Shown piece after piece: positions 51,221 through 60,839 of a stretch of 64,000 nucleotides of DNA. Position 1 is the stretch's first letter. Every line of letters begins with the position of its first letter. Where the stretch lies: the IMG/VR virus record IMGVR_UViG_3300036944_001167, positions 1 through 64,000 of that record. One strand, 5' to 3'. The notes beneath the pieces were generated by a model, which searched no databases, was not told where the DNA came from, and saw nothing but the letters and a program-made list of their open reading frames with translations. Origin of the DNA: a virus. Position numbers and translations under genes: made by a program.

Positions 51221-53785
51221 CTAATCGTCAGAAATGGAAACAAAGTGGTTGACGTTGACCTTATCCTCGAGATAATACTTGATAGCCCGTTTCAAGAACG
51301 TCAGCTTGTAGATACTCAACTCAAAGACCGAGTTGTACGTGTGGGGATGAACCACCACGTAACGGTCGTCCACAGCCTTACGAGTGGGTTCGAAGTCCAA
51401 CAACCATTCGTAGCTTTTGAGCAGACTGCGCATGAACGGGATGTCATATCGACCAATCATCCGATTGTCCCACAACACCCCACGGTCCAAATCGGATATC
51501 AACCGAGCCACAAACGGACTGTAAACTCGGTAACGGTCTGGGATAGGTGTGATGCCGGGTAGTTTAGGTTCACGACGTTTCCCGTTGACATACGTCTCCA
51601 CAATCACATCCACCGCTTGCGATTGTTCTCGCAAAACGTAGGTGTCTGTGGGTGTGTACACACCTAACGGGTTAACGATTTCATCCACCTGATAAGGACG
51701 CCCATTTTGCAGCAGCTTGGTGGCATCAACGTTTGGATAGTCCTCAACGAAAGCGACCTCCGAACGGTGTTTGGCACACCCACCCACCACGATCCGCACG
51801 TTCTTGTCATCGCGCAGGTTGATGGTTTGGTTCATACTGAGCAAACCGTACTCCACAAACCCAACGTCCGGCTGAGCTTCCGGCGTCATGTCGTCTTGAC
51901 AGAACCCTTCGGCCATCACCACCACATCTTGAGTCCCGTCGACCAAATACTCTTTGTTAGTCAACACCACTTTGGGCCAACTTACAAAATAGTCGAGGTT
52001 CTCAATCAGACCGTACCCGTTCAACCACACACTTACCCGCCGTGGTGGCAGCGTCAGGTCACCGTCGGTATAACCATTCCCCGAACGTTCTTCTTTGCTG
52101 CGCAGAGTCAGGTGGTAGATACCAGCATCCATCGCCAATTGTTGACGATATAGCAGGAAAGCTTCGTCAGACTTCACCAGTCCTTGCCAGTTGACCGCAT
52201 TGAGGGTCCAAGCCAGTTGACCGTTTTGGAAACTGAAATCCACTCCTTCTTTCGCAGGAACCCAATTACCAGTTACCACACCCGCCACTTTAGGCGACTT
52301 ATAGAACCGATAATTGTGTCGCGTGTCTAGGGTTCTCGCCGTCAAGCCATGGATAGCGCTTACTTGTCGACTACCAATCCCACGGTGGGCTTCAATCATC
52401 CGAGTCCTACGTTCGATGGGGTTGTAGTACTCACCCCCGTTGTGAACATGAAAACCCAGCAGCTTACCCTGTGCATCAAACTCCAGCATTGTGGAGGGGT
52501 CATAGAAGCCGACAGGTAGCTTGACGAAACGAGTCCCGGCCATCAAGTCCACCTTTTGCGGTGTCGGCACCACTAACTGCGTGATGGCGTTATAACCGTA
52601 GGCCTTCTCCACCATGGCGTTGGTGATTTGACCGTCCTGCGCCCGCATCATTGCCGTATACCACGACTGCTCCAGATGGTCAGCCCGCCAGTTAGGTACT
52701 GTCGATTCCAACCCCAACATCGCCTCTTGGATCTGTTGGTCGGTGAGCTTATACAGCTCATGAAGACGGTTGTGTTCAAACACCAACGGGCGCTTGTAAC
52801 CAGACTCTCGAATAAACAGGTGCAGTTCCAAGTCGTTGATGTCGGACCACTCAGGGTGGTCATTGACATAACCCTGAACATAGGTCACAGGAATCGAGTA
52901 CGTGTTGTGCGTTACCATCCGCACCGCGTCTTCTTTGTTACGGTGATAGAACACACCTGAGAAACGCCCATTGACCCCCGGTTTTACCAGATAGATGTCA
53001 ATGTCGTCGCGGTAATCAATCCACGCATCAGCGTTAGCTTTGTCGCGGTAAATCAAAAACTTACGCTTCTGATCCAGTACGCTGTCAAAGGTTGGAAGAT
53101 CCTTGACCTTCAACACCACTCGCCGCCGCATTGAGGCATCATAAAAGAATTCCGCCTCATCACCCAACCCCATTCGCCCAGGCTGTACATCATCGACGTA
53201 ACGACCGTTGTGAAAGGTTAGGGTTTGTCCGACTTTGGCTTTGAAGCTATTGCGCAGGTTTTGGAACGACACCAGATCTTGCGTGCTACCCCAGTGGGTA
53301 TAACCCGTACAGGTCAGGGTTTCAGACTGTCCATCCGAACGCCGCGAACTGTAGTACGCATTCGAGTAGAAGCGCACAAACAAAGGTTTCACGTAACGAC
53401 CGCTCAACACATCCACTTGCCGCAGTGCGATCACCACATTGCGATCACCCATCACCATCACGTAGGCCAGCTTCCGAGGGAACTGAAAACCGTCTTTGTG
53501 ATACAGGTTGATGGTCACCCCTTCGTTCTTTGCCAGCTGGTCCACCGATTGCCAAACCTTTTGTTTAGCACCAATCCCCAAATGACGGGGATGAACCTGA
53601 CCAACAGAGAACACGTGATAGATGTCACCACTGGTGGGGAGTGGAATAGTTTGCCATTCCACCGCACACACCTTAGAAACCCCGAGGTCTCGAGTGATGC
53701 GTGCGACTTGGAAGACGTGTTGATAGTCCTGATCTGGAGTGCACCAAACGTTTTTGGTTCCGTGCAGCGCCAGAAAATTAGACAT
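51221..53785 (-). CDS. Large virion structural protein (phiKZ gp27 position)
   Basis: An 854-residue beta-rich protein with many Tyr and Asn residues. Its ATG overlaps the upstream TAA by one base, so it is translationally coupled. Position matches phiKZ gp27. Function probably tail or baseplate; no motif recognised. Confidence 0.72.
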   Translation of the reverse strand: MSNFLALHGTKNVWCTPDQDYQHVFQVARITRDLGVSKVCAVEWQTIPLPTSGDIYHVFSVGQVHPRHLGIGAKQKVWQSVDQLAKNEGVTINLYHKDGFQFPRKLAYVMVMGDRNVVIALRQVDVLSGRYVKPLFVRFYSNAYYSSRRSDGQSETLTCTGYTHWGSTQDLVSFQNLRNSFKAKVGQTLTFHNGRYVDDVQPGRMGLGDEAEFFYDASMRRRVVLKVKDLPTFDSVLDQKRKFLIYRDKANADAWIDYRDDIDIYLVKPGVNGRFSGVFYHRNKEDAVRMVTHNTYSIPVTYVQGYVNDHPEWSDINDLELHLFIRESGYKRPLVFEHNRLHELYKLTDQQIQEAMLGLESTVPNWRADHLEQSWYTAMMRAQDGQITNAMVEKAYGYNAITQLVVPTPQKVDLMAGTRFVKLPVGFYDPSTMLEFDAQGKLLGFHVHNGGEYYNPIERRTRMIEAHRGIGSRQVSAIHGLTARTLDTRHNYRFYKSPKVAGVVTGNWVPAKEGVDFSFQNGQLAWTLNAVNWQGLVKSDEAFLLYRQQLAMDAGIYHLTLRSKEERSGNGYTDGDLTLPPRRVSVWLNGYGLIENLDYFVSWPKVVLTNKEYLVDGTQDVVVMAEGFCQDDMTPEAQPDVGFVEYGLLSMNQTINLRDDKNVRIVVGGCAKHRSEVAFVEDYPNVDATKLLQNGRPYQVDEIVNPLGVYTPTDTYVLREQSQAVDVIVETYVNGKRREPKLPGITPIPDRYRVYSPFVARLISDLDRGVLWDNRMIGRYDIPFMRSLLKSYEWLLDFEPTRKAVDDRYVVVHPHTYNSVFELSIYKLTFLKRAIKYYLEDKVNVNHFVSISDD

Positions 53786-54678
53786 TAGAGCACCTCGAGC
53801 ATGCGTGCCAAGTTGATGGTGAATTGCTTACCGGCACCGTTGCGATCATTGATCTGAACAACGTTGGCGATCGGTGCCTTACGGAAGCTCCGATCAATCA
53901 GGGCCGTATAGATGATGGCGTACCACGTCGGAATGTGTTCCAGCGCCACAGCCACCACTTCCCGTGCGTTGAAACCAAACCATCCACCACCCAACATGGC
54001 GTATAGCAGCGCCACATCAAGTTGTTCCAGACGACGGTTGGGAATCACTTCTTTGACCACCGCAACGAAATCAGTCACCCCATCCATATAACGAATAGGA
54101 CCGATGTTGTCGAAGATCCACTGGGCGTTGAGCTTGGTGCAGCGCGCCACACGGGGGACCATACGCTGAAGATCGCTTTCCGTCAGTTCTGTCAGCTCCC
54201 GCATACCACAGAGGTGCCAGAAGGAGGCTACCATCGCCAGCTTCATTTGCTCTTCGGGGTTGAGATTCAGACGACGAGTGATGTTCTCGGAAACGTAACG
54301 GGCAAAGGTGGTCAGTGCCAAATCACCCAAATTGCCGATGTCTTCCATGCTGTGACGATGGGCATACAACGTCAAGGCTGCACGCGTCACATTGAATTGA
54401 AACTCGGTGTGGTTGGCCACTTTATAAGTGGAGCCATCTTCACGGATGAGTGCGCGGGCATCGATAACGACAACCGTTTGCCCGGCATGTTCGATCAATA
54501 CTGGATGGGTAAACGGTTTGATCTCGCGATTGCGTGGCGAGACCAAGTAGATACCGTTGAGCGACGTGCCTTCAAGGCTGTAGAGAGTACCCTCCACAAA
54601 CGCCAAACGAAGGTGTTTGAGCGTGTCGGCCATGTTATACGACGCGCAGGGCTTGGTATCGTATGGAGAGACTTTCAT
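53785..54678 (-). CDS. Virion structural protein (phiKZ gp28 position)
   Basis: A 297-residue protein, coupled to the gp27-like gene. The N-terminal ~100 residues are beta-rich, the rest helical. Position just before the sheath gene matches phiKZ gp28. No motif recognised. Confidence 0.7.
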   Translation of the reverse strand: MKVSPYDTKPCASYNMADTLKHLRLAFVEGTLYSLEGTSLNGIYLVSPRNREIKPFTHPVLIEHAGQTVVVIDARALIREDGSTYKVANHTEFQFNVTRAALTLYAHRHSMEDIGNLGDLALTTFARYVSENITRRLNLNPEEQMKLAMVASFWHLCGMRELTELTESDLQRMVPRVARCTKLNAQWIFDNIGPIRYMDGVTDFVAVVKEVIPNRRLEQLDVALLYAMLGGGWFGFNAREVVAVALEHIPTWYAIIYTALIDRSFRKAPIANVVQINDRNGAGKQFTINLARMLEVL

Positions 54679-54721
54679 CTATTCAATCTCCTGGTTTACT
54701 GGGACGTAAAAGTTTACTAAA

Positions 54722-54760
54722 CTTAGGTATGTAGTTCGTCGCTGGAATAGTATGATGTAC
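54722..54760 (+). promoter_or_regulatory. Possible late promoter of the tail operon
   Basis: GGTATGTAG and AGTATGATG upstream of the sheath gene include TATG, the minimal motif of phiKZ late promoters. TATGTAG also occurs before the plus-strand gene at 21067. The motif is short, so support is weak. Confidence 0.35.
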
Positions 54761-54890
54761 TACATCAGTGTACGGCAACTATACCATTCAAGTTATTTCT
54801 CCTCCGATAAGACCATGGCTTGGACGAAGAGTAGATTTGTTTGGTCCTTTAATCGCGATTAATGATCAACGTTTGATCACGGGAGCTGTT

Positions 54891-56948
54891 ATGATCACAA
54901 TCAAAAACGCTGCCCCTCGCGCCATCCTGAACGGTATCAAGGATGAGTCTGGTCGCGCTCCGGTCTACCAACCGGAAGCACGTCCCACTCACATGCCGCA
55001 TGTGTTTCTGTTTGCACAGCGCGGTCCTCTGGTTCCTCAGGTTGTCGTGGGTGACAGTCTTGTCTCCACCTACGGCGCGGAGTCTTTCGACTACCGCTCC
55101 AAGTACGCTACTCACCAGACGGTGCTGATCAACACCGTTAACGGTCGCGGCAACATGATGGTTGCTCAGCGTGTAGTAGCCGAAGACGCAGCCATCGCTG
55201 CACTGGTTCTGTGGGCTGACTACGTGGCCGATGACGTTCCGGACTTCCAGCGTACTGAAAACGGCCGCTTCCTCCTGGACGCCGAGGGCAAGCGCATTCC
55301 GACCGGCCAAACCGTTCCGGGTATCCGCGTTCGCTACGAGATCAGCGGTCTGGAAGCAGAACAGGATCTGCACACCCTGGAGCCTCGCGTAGGTACCCTG
55401 GTGGCTGAATCCGACGGTACTCAATCGACCATGGTTCCGCTGCACGCTTGGCGTGTCTCGTCCCACGGTTCGTTCGGTGACCTCGTCGGTATCCGTCTGT
55501 CGTCCCCGACCATCGACTCTTCGTCGCCGGTTAACGACGAACTGATCGAAACGGCTCGTGCCTACATGTACCGCCTCGCGATGGTTGAGCGCCCCTCGAT
55601 CAACAGCCTGCCGGTTGTGAAGGAAACCCTGTATGGTGACCAGTTCATCGACTTCACCTACAAGCCGGGCGTGATCAACGCCAAAACCGATACCGAAGTG
55701 TCGGTTGATGACATCCTGCTCCAGAGCTGGAACCAAGAGGCCTCCAACGGTCTGCCACCGACCATCGGTCTGATCAACGATCAGCACGTCTACTTCGACA
55801 ACATCGAAGCCCTGCTGACCAAGATCCAGGAAAACGAAAGCCTGCACGGCCTGGTCTCCGAGTCCGAAGACGACCTGCACATGGTCAACTTCATCGGCGG
55901 TCACGACTACAACGGTACGCCGTACTACAGTCTGGTCATCGAAGGGCCTTCGGCGGGTGGTATCCTGCTGAACGAGAACTCGACCCATTATGCCCGTGGC
56001 GGTGCTGACGGCACGATGGATTTCGAAACCTTCGATCGTCTGGTCGGCGACATCTGCGCCAACTACGGTGAAGGTGAATACCACTTCCTCGACAGCGCGG
56101 TCTACCCGCAGTCGATCATCTGGGATTCGGGCTTCAGCCTGGAAACCAAGAAGAAGTTGCTCACCGTTCTCGGCCGTCGTAAAGACATCGCTGTGATCCT
56201 GTCCACCCAGGACGTGTCGCAGCCGCAGAACAGCAACTCGGAAGAATCCTCGATCGCCGTTTCGCTGCGTACGGCTGCCCGCATGTTCCCGGAATCGGAA
56301 GTCTACGGTACCTCCGTTTGCCGCGCCATGGTTGTCGGTCATTCCGGTTATCTGGTCAACTCCAAGTGGAAGCAGCTGACGCCGCTGACCATCGAGCTGG
56401 CGGATAAGTGTGCGGCTTACATGGGTGCCGGCGACGGCGTCTGGAAGTCCCGCGCCAAGTTCGACATCTCTCCGGCCAACCAAGTCACCATGTTCCGCGG
56501 TGTGAACTCGACCTATAAAAAGGCCAACGTTCGCTCCAACGATTGGGACGCAGGTCTGGTCTGGGTACAGAACTTCGACCGCCGCAGCCAGTTCTTCCCT
56601 GGTCTGCAAACCGTGTACGACGACGACACCAGCATCCTGAACTCCATGTTCAACATGCTGATCGCCGTTGAACTCGAGAAGGTTGCTGAAATCACCTGGC
56701 GTCAGCTGACTGGTATTTCCGGTCTCACTGAAAACCAGTTCATCACCCGTTCGAACCGTCTGATCGAAGAAGCCGTCAAAGGTCGCTTCGATAACCGCGT
56801 TGTGATCGTCCCGGATACCTTCGTATCCGAAGCCGACCAGCAGCGTGGCTTCAGCTGGGGTTGCAACATCGTGATGTACGGCAACAACATGAAAACCGTG
56901 GGCTCGTTCACCATCGTAGCCCGCCGTCGTGAGGACCTCGAACAATGA
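54891..56948 (+). CDS. Contractile tail sheath protein
   Basis: A 685-residue protein starting at ATG 54891 after GGGAG; the longer frame has no ribosome site. Its size, strongly G/C-ended codons and the immediately following tube gene match phiKZ gp29. The C-terminal region (TWRQLTGISGLTENQF, then VIVPDTFVSEAD) is typical of sheath domains that interlock subunits. It contracts to drive the tube through the envelope. Confidence 0.85.
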   Translation: MITIKNAAPRAILNGIKDESGRAPVYQPEARPTHMPHVFLFAQRGPLVPQVVVGDSLVSTYGAESFDYRSKYATHQTVLINTVNGRGNMMVAQRVVAEDAAIAALVLWADYVADDVPDFQRTENGRFLLDAEGKRIPTGQTVPGIRVRYEISGLEAEQDLHTLEPRVGTLVAESDGTQSTMVPLHAWRVSSHGSFGDLVGIRLSSPTIDSSSPVNDELIETARAYMYRLAMVERPSINSLPVVKETLYGDQFIDFTYKPGVINAKTDTEVSVDDILLQSWNQEASNGLPPTIGLINDQHVYFDNIEALLTKIQENESLHGLVSESEDDLHMVNFIGGHDYNGTPYYSLVIEGPSAGGILLNENSTHYARGGADGTMDFETFDRLVGDICANYGEGEYHFLDSAVYPQSIIWDSGFSLETKKKLLTVLGRRKDIAVILSTQDVSQPQNSNSEESSIAVSLRTAARMFPESEVYGTSVCRAMVVGHSGYLVNSKWKQLTPLTIELADKCAAYMGAGDGVWKSRAKFDISPANQVTMFRGVNSTYKKANVRSNDWDAGLVWVQNFDRRSQFFPGLQTVYDDDTSILNSMFNMLIAVELEKVAEITWRQLTGISGLTENQFITRSNRLIEEAVKGRFDNRVVIVPDTFVSEADQQRGFSWGCNIVMYGNNMKTVGSFTIVARRREDLEQ

Positions 56949-57814
56949 GCCGCCTAGCAGATACGCTCCTTGACAACAAGGGGTTCAACCAGTACGGTCA
57001 GGCGCCTGCCGTAGACATCCGTAAGGGTGGTCAAATGGGCCATGCTCCGGTATTCGACTCCTACGTGTCGAACGCTTCGTACATCCGCCGCAACCTGATC
57101 GCGATCCTCATCGAGGCACCGCGTGGGTTCCAGGACCTCGAAGACCCGGAGTACTGGGTAGCTACGCTGAAGAACCTGGTCGAGCTGGCTCCGCTGACCA
57201 TCGAAGGGCTGAATCAAACCCTCTCGGTGGAACACAGCGAGAACCCGTTCGGTGGTGCTGGTGAGATGCAACAAGACATCACCAACGTCACTCGTCAGCG
57301 TTCGACGCCGTCGTTCACTTGGAACGAGAAGTACGGTCGCTCGGTCGCCAACTTCCTGAACGGTTGGACTCTCAACCTGATCATGGACCCGGAAACCAAG
57401 TACCCGCGTGTGGTCAAGCTCGCCAGCCGTCCGGTTGACCTGCTGCCCGACTACACCGGCATGACCGTACTGTTCATCGAACCCGATCCGACCCACTCCA
57501 AAGTGGTAACGTCGTGGCTCTCGACGAACATGCGTCCGAACGGCACCGTGGCTGAAATCCAAGGTCGTCGTGAACTGACCGCCGCCGGTGACAAGACCGA
57601 CTACACGGTTGAGTTCACTGCGCTGACTCAGGTCGGTGAAGGTGTGGACCTGCTGGCTCAGGAATTCCTGGACCGCATGACCCTCACTGGCGCCAACCAG
57701 AACCTGCGTCAAGCCTTCATCACCGAAATCGACGCCGACGTCGAGGCCGCTGGTGCAGACGGCAACGGTTACAGCGAGCAGATGGAAGAGATCGCAGCTG
57801 CGGCTGTCCTCTAA
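56945..57814 (+). CDS. Tail tube protein
   Basis: A 289-residue protein with an ATGA overlap with the sheath stop. Length and position match phiKZ gp30. Beta-rich with G/C-ended codons, indicating high expression. Followed by a terminator. Confidence 0.83.
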   Translation: MSRLADTLLDNKGFNQYGQAPAVDIRKGGQMGHAPVFDSYVSNASYIRRNLIAILIEAPRGFQDLEDPEYWVATLKNLVELAPLTIEGLNQTLSVEHSENPFGGAGEMQQDITNVTRQRSTPSFTWNEKYGRSVANFLNGWTLNLIMDPETKYPRVVKLASRPVDLLPDYTGMTVLFIEPDPTHSKVVTSWLSTNMRPNGTVAEIQGRRELTAAGDKTDYTVEFTALTQVGEGVDLLAQEFLDRMTLTGANQNLRQAFITEIDADVEAAGADGNGYSEQMEEIAAAAVL

Positions 57815-57825
57815 CCCCTGGGCTG

Positions 57826-57852
57826 AGTGGCGGGCTTCGGCCTGCCACTTAT
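57826..57852 (+). terminator. Terminator after the tube gene
   Basis: AGTGGCGGGC-TTCG-GCCTGCCACT followed by TATGC on the plus strand. Confidence 0.85.
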
Positions 57853-57920
57853 GCTGTTATGTACCAACGCTATTTAATGAGCTTGTCTCTTAACTACAAC
57901 CAATTTTAGATAGGTGTACC

Positions 57921-58004
57921 ATGCTTGCCGATCTATTCAAGGACGCACAAAAAGTTCCGGGTATTCGGATTTTGGCCAGCCGCACCATCGCTACAGCCAA
58001 GTAA
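57921..58004 (+). CDS. Candidate 27-residue peptide
   Basis: ATG with AGGTG five bases upstream, 27 codons, ending 50 bases before the next gene. It encodes a short amphipathic basic peptide (LFKDAQKVPGIRILAS). It may be a leader peptide or a real microprotein. Confidence 0.4.
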   Translation: MLADLFKDAQKVPGIRILASRTIATAK

Positions 58005-58054
58005 TTTCCACAAAGGGGTAGAACCATCTACCCCGTTACAGTTAGGTGATCCCC

Positions 58055-59299
58055 ATGCTACAGAAACTGGCGCGTCCCAACCCACGCCCCACCAACCTCT
58101 CCATTGATCAGTTGCACATGATCGTACACACCAACCAAAACTGGCTGGTAAGTATGGAAGAGTTGGCCGATACGGTTGATGAATTGGATCATTTGGAAGT
58201 CACGCTGGAGAACCTCGATCAAGCCGGTGCGTTGAACCACGGTGTGGGTATCTTGGCCATGGAGCGCATTCAATCGCTGGAGAGCATTACCGGACGCATT
58301 CTGGGTACGCTCCCCTCGCTTGAAAGCGATACCTATAGCAGCGAAGACTTCAAAGACAGTGTCCTGCCTGCACTACAGAGTGTTGCGCAAATGACCAGCA
58401 AGGCCTACCACGACAACTTCGCCAGTGTCCTCACGGCGTTGTCCAACGTCTCACTCGGTAGTATTCATACTGCCAAGTCGGGCCTTAAGCGCACCGATGT
58501 ACTTAAGCAAAAGCTTAAAGCTGCAGACATCAAAGGCAGTCTTGAAGTTGCTCTCTCGGGGAAGAACGTGGGAAATGCGTTTACCCGTGATGGCAAGGCT
58601 GTTCGTGAGTTGCTCCCTGCGCTGAAGAAAGATTTGGCACAAGCCAAGATCCTGATGGAAGTGATACCGGCTCAAGTGCTGGCGTTTGCCAATGAGTTCC
58701 ACAAGCTGGTTGAGGGAATTGACTTGGATTCGGACGAAGGCTTCAAACGTACGGTCCTGGACAAAATCCAAAACCTAACCCACCCCATCGAGGCTTTCTC
58801 CAAGAAGATCTCTCCAACCGAGGAGTTGCTTTTCAACACGTCGTTGTACGTGGTTAAGAAGAACGCTCCGAAGGCTCGGGGTATCAGCAACGACTACGTC
58901 CATCTAGCAGACCTTGCAACGAAGCAGGTGGTGCGCGAGCGCGGCGGTAAGCCCCTACAACGGTCTGACTCAGCAAAGCTCACCAAGAGCGATTTAGAGG
59001 CCTTGCTGGAGTGCTCGGCGGCCTACTGTGAACTGGTGATCTCTGGTTGGGGAACTTATCGGAAAATGTCCAGTGCTTTGCAACGAGTCATGCGCTCGAT
59101 TCAAAAGCTGGACTACAGTGCCGGTGAGTTGAAATCGTCGGATAACATCCACGCCCTCAAGCAGTTGGTCAAGATCTCCAAACACATCCCCCAGTACTAC
59201 CGCAGTCCACTGGCGGATGAGACCGATCGCTGCATCAAGATGGCGCTGGCCACTCGTGTTGTGGTATCACGAGCAATCAAAAGCGACACGCCGGCATAA
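58055..59299 (+). CDS. Helical virion-associated protein (phiKZ gp31 position)
   Basis: A 414-residue, almost fully helical protein with long coiled-coil-like stretches, starting at ATG 58055 after AGGTGAT. It follows the tube gene, as gp31 does in phiKZ. Probably a tail or internal head component; no motif recognised. Confidence 0.72.
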   Translation: MLQKLARPNPRPTNLSIDQLHMIVHTNQNWLVSMEELADTVDELDHLEVTLENLDQAGALNHGVGILAMERIQSLESITGRILGTLPSLESDTYSSEDFKDSVLPALQSVAQMTSKAYHDNFASVLTALSNVSLGSIHTAKSGLKRTDVLKQKLKAADIKGSLEVALSGKNVGNAFTRDGKAVRELLPALKKDLAQAKILMEVIPAQVLAFANEFHKLVEGIDLDSDEGFKRTVLDKIQNLTHPIEAFSKKISPTEELLFNTSLYVVKKNAPKARGISNDYVHLADLATKQVVRERGGKPLQRSDSAKLTKSDLEALLECSAAYCELVISGWGTYRKMSSALQRVMRSIQKLDYSAGELKSSDNIHALKQLVKISKHIPQYYRSPLADETDRCIKMALATRVVVSRAIKSDTPA

Positions 59300-59343
59300 A
59301 AGCAAAAAAAAGAAAGGGGCGAGAGTCCCTTTCTTTTTATGCC
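59294..59343. terminator. Bidirectional terminator
   Basis: AGAAAGGG/CCCTTTCT flanked by GGCATAAAA on the left and TTTTTATGCC on the right, giving T-runs in both directions. Confidence 0.85.
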
Positions 59344-59561
59344 ACGAAGCGAAAGACAACAGTCTTTTCCTCACGGCGATCTACTTCGTACAGCTCTACG
59401 TGAACACCCAAATCCGACACAGCGACTGTAAGGATCACAGCAACCGAGACTTTCAAGGCGATGGTGCGAGCCACCACTTTATCCAAGCCGGCTTTGATAA
59501 GCTCTTTGTAGTTTTCGATTATACGCATTTGTTTCAAAGTTAACATTTTTTCCATTTTCAT
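59337..59561 (-). CDS. Hypothetical small protein, 74 aa
   Basis: Contains a hydrophobic stretch (VSVAVILTVAVSDLGV) that could be a single membrane segment. Several ATGs near the start leave the exact start open. No family recognised. Confidence 0.6.
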   Translation of the reverse strand: MKMEKMLTLKQMRIIENYKELIKAGLDKVVARTIALKVSVAVILTVAVSDLGVHVELYEVDRREEKTVVFRFVA

Positions 59562-59589
59562 TTTCTTTTTCCTATTTAAGGTTAAATTG

Positions 59590-59616
59590 GGCGTAGACGT
59601 CTAAGACGCCTACGCC
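59590..59616. terminator. Hairpin
   Basis: GGCGTAG/CTACGCC with an inner GACG pairing. No clear U-tract on the minus strand; probable partial terminator. Confidence 0.45.
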
Positions 59617-59626
59617 ACTGTTTTCG

Positions 59627-60004
59627 TTATGCCGCTTTAGCAGCAGAGTCTTTAACGGGGATGATCTCGAGGAATTTCCCCAGCCGACCTTCGTCGTCAT
59701 TGTAGCGCTGGCAGCGCTCATCCATACTCAGACTGACGAACTCCACAGTACCCCCTACCGAATTGCGGCTAAGGGTGATCTCGTCATCGGTGATGTCGAT
59801 GTGGTTGATGCAGAACAGCACCCCGTCAAGCAGGGCAACCAGAACCGGGTTCTTTGCCTGCGGTCCCTGTTGAAAAACACCCACATGGGTGATCTGAATC
59901 TTGCCATTAGGACGATGCTCATCCCCGATCAAGCCATTGCAGGCTTTGATCTTAGCGATGGCGGCTTCATGATGACGCTTGATGTTTTCGCTGGTGTAGG
60001 ACAT
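59627..60004 (-). CDS. Hypothetical protein, 125 aa
   Basis: Start at ATG 60004 set by the Shine-Dalgarno hairpin. Beta-rich with a helical N-terminus. No family recognised. One of three adjacent genes with the same leader. Confidence 0.7.
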   Translation of the reverse strand: MSYTSENIKRHHEAAIAKIKACNGLIGDEHRPNGKIQITHVGVFQQGPQAKNPVLVALLDGVLFCINHIDITDDEITLSRNSVGGTVEFVSLSMDERCQRYNDDEGRLGKFLEIIPVKDSAAKAA

Positions 60005-60009
60005 TGTTT

Positions 60010-60023
60010 GTTCTCCTAAGAAC
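60010..60023 (-). promoter_or_regulatory. Shine-Dalgarno hairpin
   Basis: GTTCT-TAGG-AGAAC before ATG 60004. Confidence 0.6.
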
Positions 60024-60066
60024 TTGAGGTTAGTGGGTAGGTGCTTCTGCACCTACCTAAGGGGTC

Positions 60067-60423
60067 TTACTTCAGGAAGAACTCTTTCAGTTCATCCATT
60101 GGCAATACAAGGACCAGGTTCTGCAGCTCGTCGACCGAGTTAATCTCGATCTCACCGAGCGACCAGTTGCCTTTGTGGTGGGTCAGGGTGATGCCCTTGG
60201 CGGTCAGCTTGAAGACGGTGGTGCCCGAGGTTTTGAATTCACCTTGGGCCTTGGAGTAGGCAACGTCTTTGAAATCCCAAACCAACTGAATTTCTTCAAC
60301 CTTGAATTCACCCTCACCTTTGACGGCGAAGGCGAAGTTTTTCAGTTTGATACTGCCATTACCACTGCCTTTGTAGTCAGCGACGATTTTGGCTACGATG
60401 TTCATTGCGATTTGCTTGTTCAT
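60067..60423 (-). CDS. Hypothetical protein, 118 aa
   Basis: Beta-rich small protein with repeated short strands (KLTAKGITLTHHKGNW). ATG after the same hairpin leader. No family recognised. Confidence 0.7.
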   Translation of the reverse strand: MNKQIAMNIVAKIVADYKGSGNGSIKLKNFAFAVKGEGEFKVEEIQLVWDFKDVAYSKAQGEFKTSGTTVFKLTAKGITLTHHKGNWSLGEIEINSVDELQNLVLVLPMDELKEFFLK

Positions 60424-60427
60424 GGTT

Positions 60428-60441
60428 GTTCTCCTTAGAAC
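60428..60441 (-). promoter_or_regulatory. Shine-Dalgarno hairpin
   Basis: GTTCT-AAGG-AGAAC before ATG 60423. Confidence 0.6.
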
Positions 60442-60450
60442 TGGGGTTGG

Positions 60451-60699
60451 TTAGAAGCCGAGGGTTTGTTTAGCGTTGCGTTCTGTCACTTTGTCACCTA
60501 CCCAGACTTTAGCAGTGGTCTGGATGAAGTAACCATTCTCATCAATGCTGGTCTGAGTCATGTCACAAAAGCCTTCGGAGCAATTGCTCAGAGGCGACTT
60601 GTAGGTCAGGTCTTTGGTAACGTTGTAGGTGGCGACTAGAGAGATCAGAGTACCGATCACAGCGATGATGGAGATAGCGCGGATGATGTTGAAAGTCAT
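60451..60699 (-). CDS. Small membrane-anchored protein, 82 aa
   Basis: One N-terminal hydrophobic helix (about residues 5-24), then a soluble part with two Cys (NCSEGFCD) that may form a disulfide outside the cytoplasm. First gene behind the early promoter at 60758. Confidence 0.7.
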   Translation of the reverse strand: MTFNIIRAISIIAVIGTLISLVATYNVTKDLTYKSPLSNCSEGFCDMTQTSIDENGYFIQTTAKVWVGDKVTERNAKQTLGF

Positions 60700-60704
60700 G
60701 GTTA

Positions 60705-60718
60705 GTTCTCCTTAGAAC
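60705..60718 (-). promoter_or_regulatory. Shine-Dalgarno hairpin
   Basis: GTTCT-AAGG-AGAAC before ATG 60699. Confidence 0.6.
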
Positions 60719-60746
60719 TGATGGGTAGATACAGTTTATTGTATCC

Positions 60747-60765
60747 TATTCACCTGAGTAATATA
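60747..60765 (-). promoter_or_regulatory. Early-type promoter (strong match)
   Basis: TATATTAC, six bases, GAATA, with the same flanks (TTTCAGATC, GGATACAA) as the promoter at 49456. Confidence 0.8.
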
Positions 60766-60792
60766 GATCTGAAAAAATTTTAATTGGCATTT

Positions 60793-60834
60793 TGGCCATA
60801 ACGCACTCCTAGGGGCAAAAGCCCCTAGGAGTGC
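60793..60834 (-). terminator. Strong terminator
   Basis: A perfect 14-bp stem (GCACTCCTAGGGGC, AAAA/TTTT loop) followed by GTTATGGCC on the minus strand. Confidence 0.85.
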
Positions 60835-60839
60835 AGGTA

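Noticed and set aside
54849-56945. Long antisense open frame across the sheath gene
   Set aside because: It is an effect of G/C-ended codons of the sheath gene; it has no ribosome site and a composition unlike a protein.
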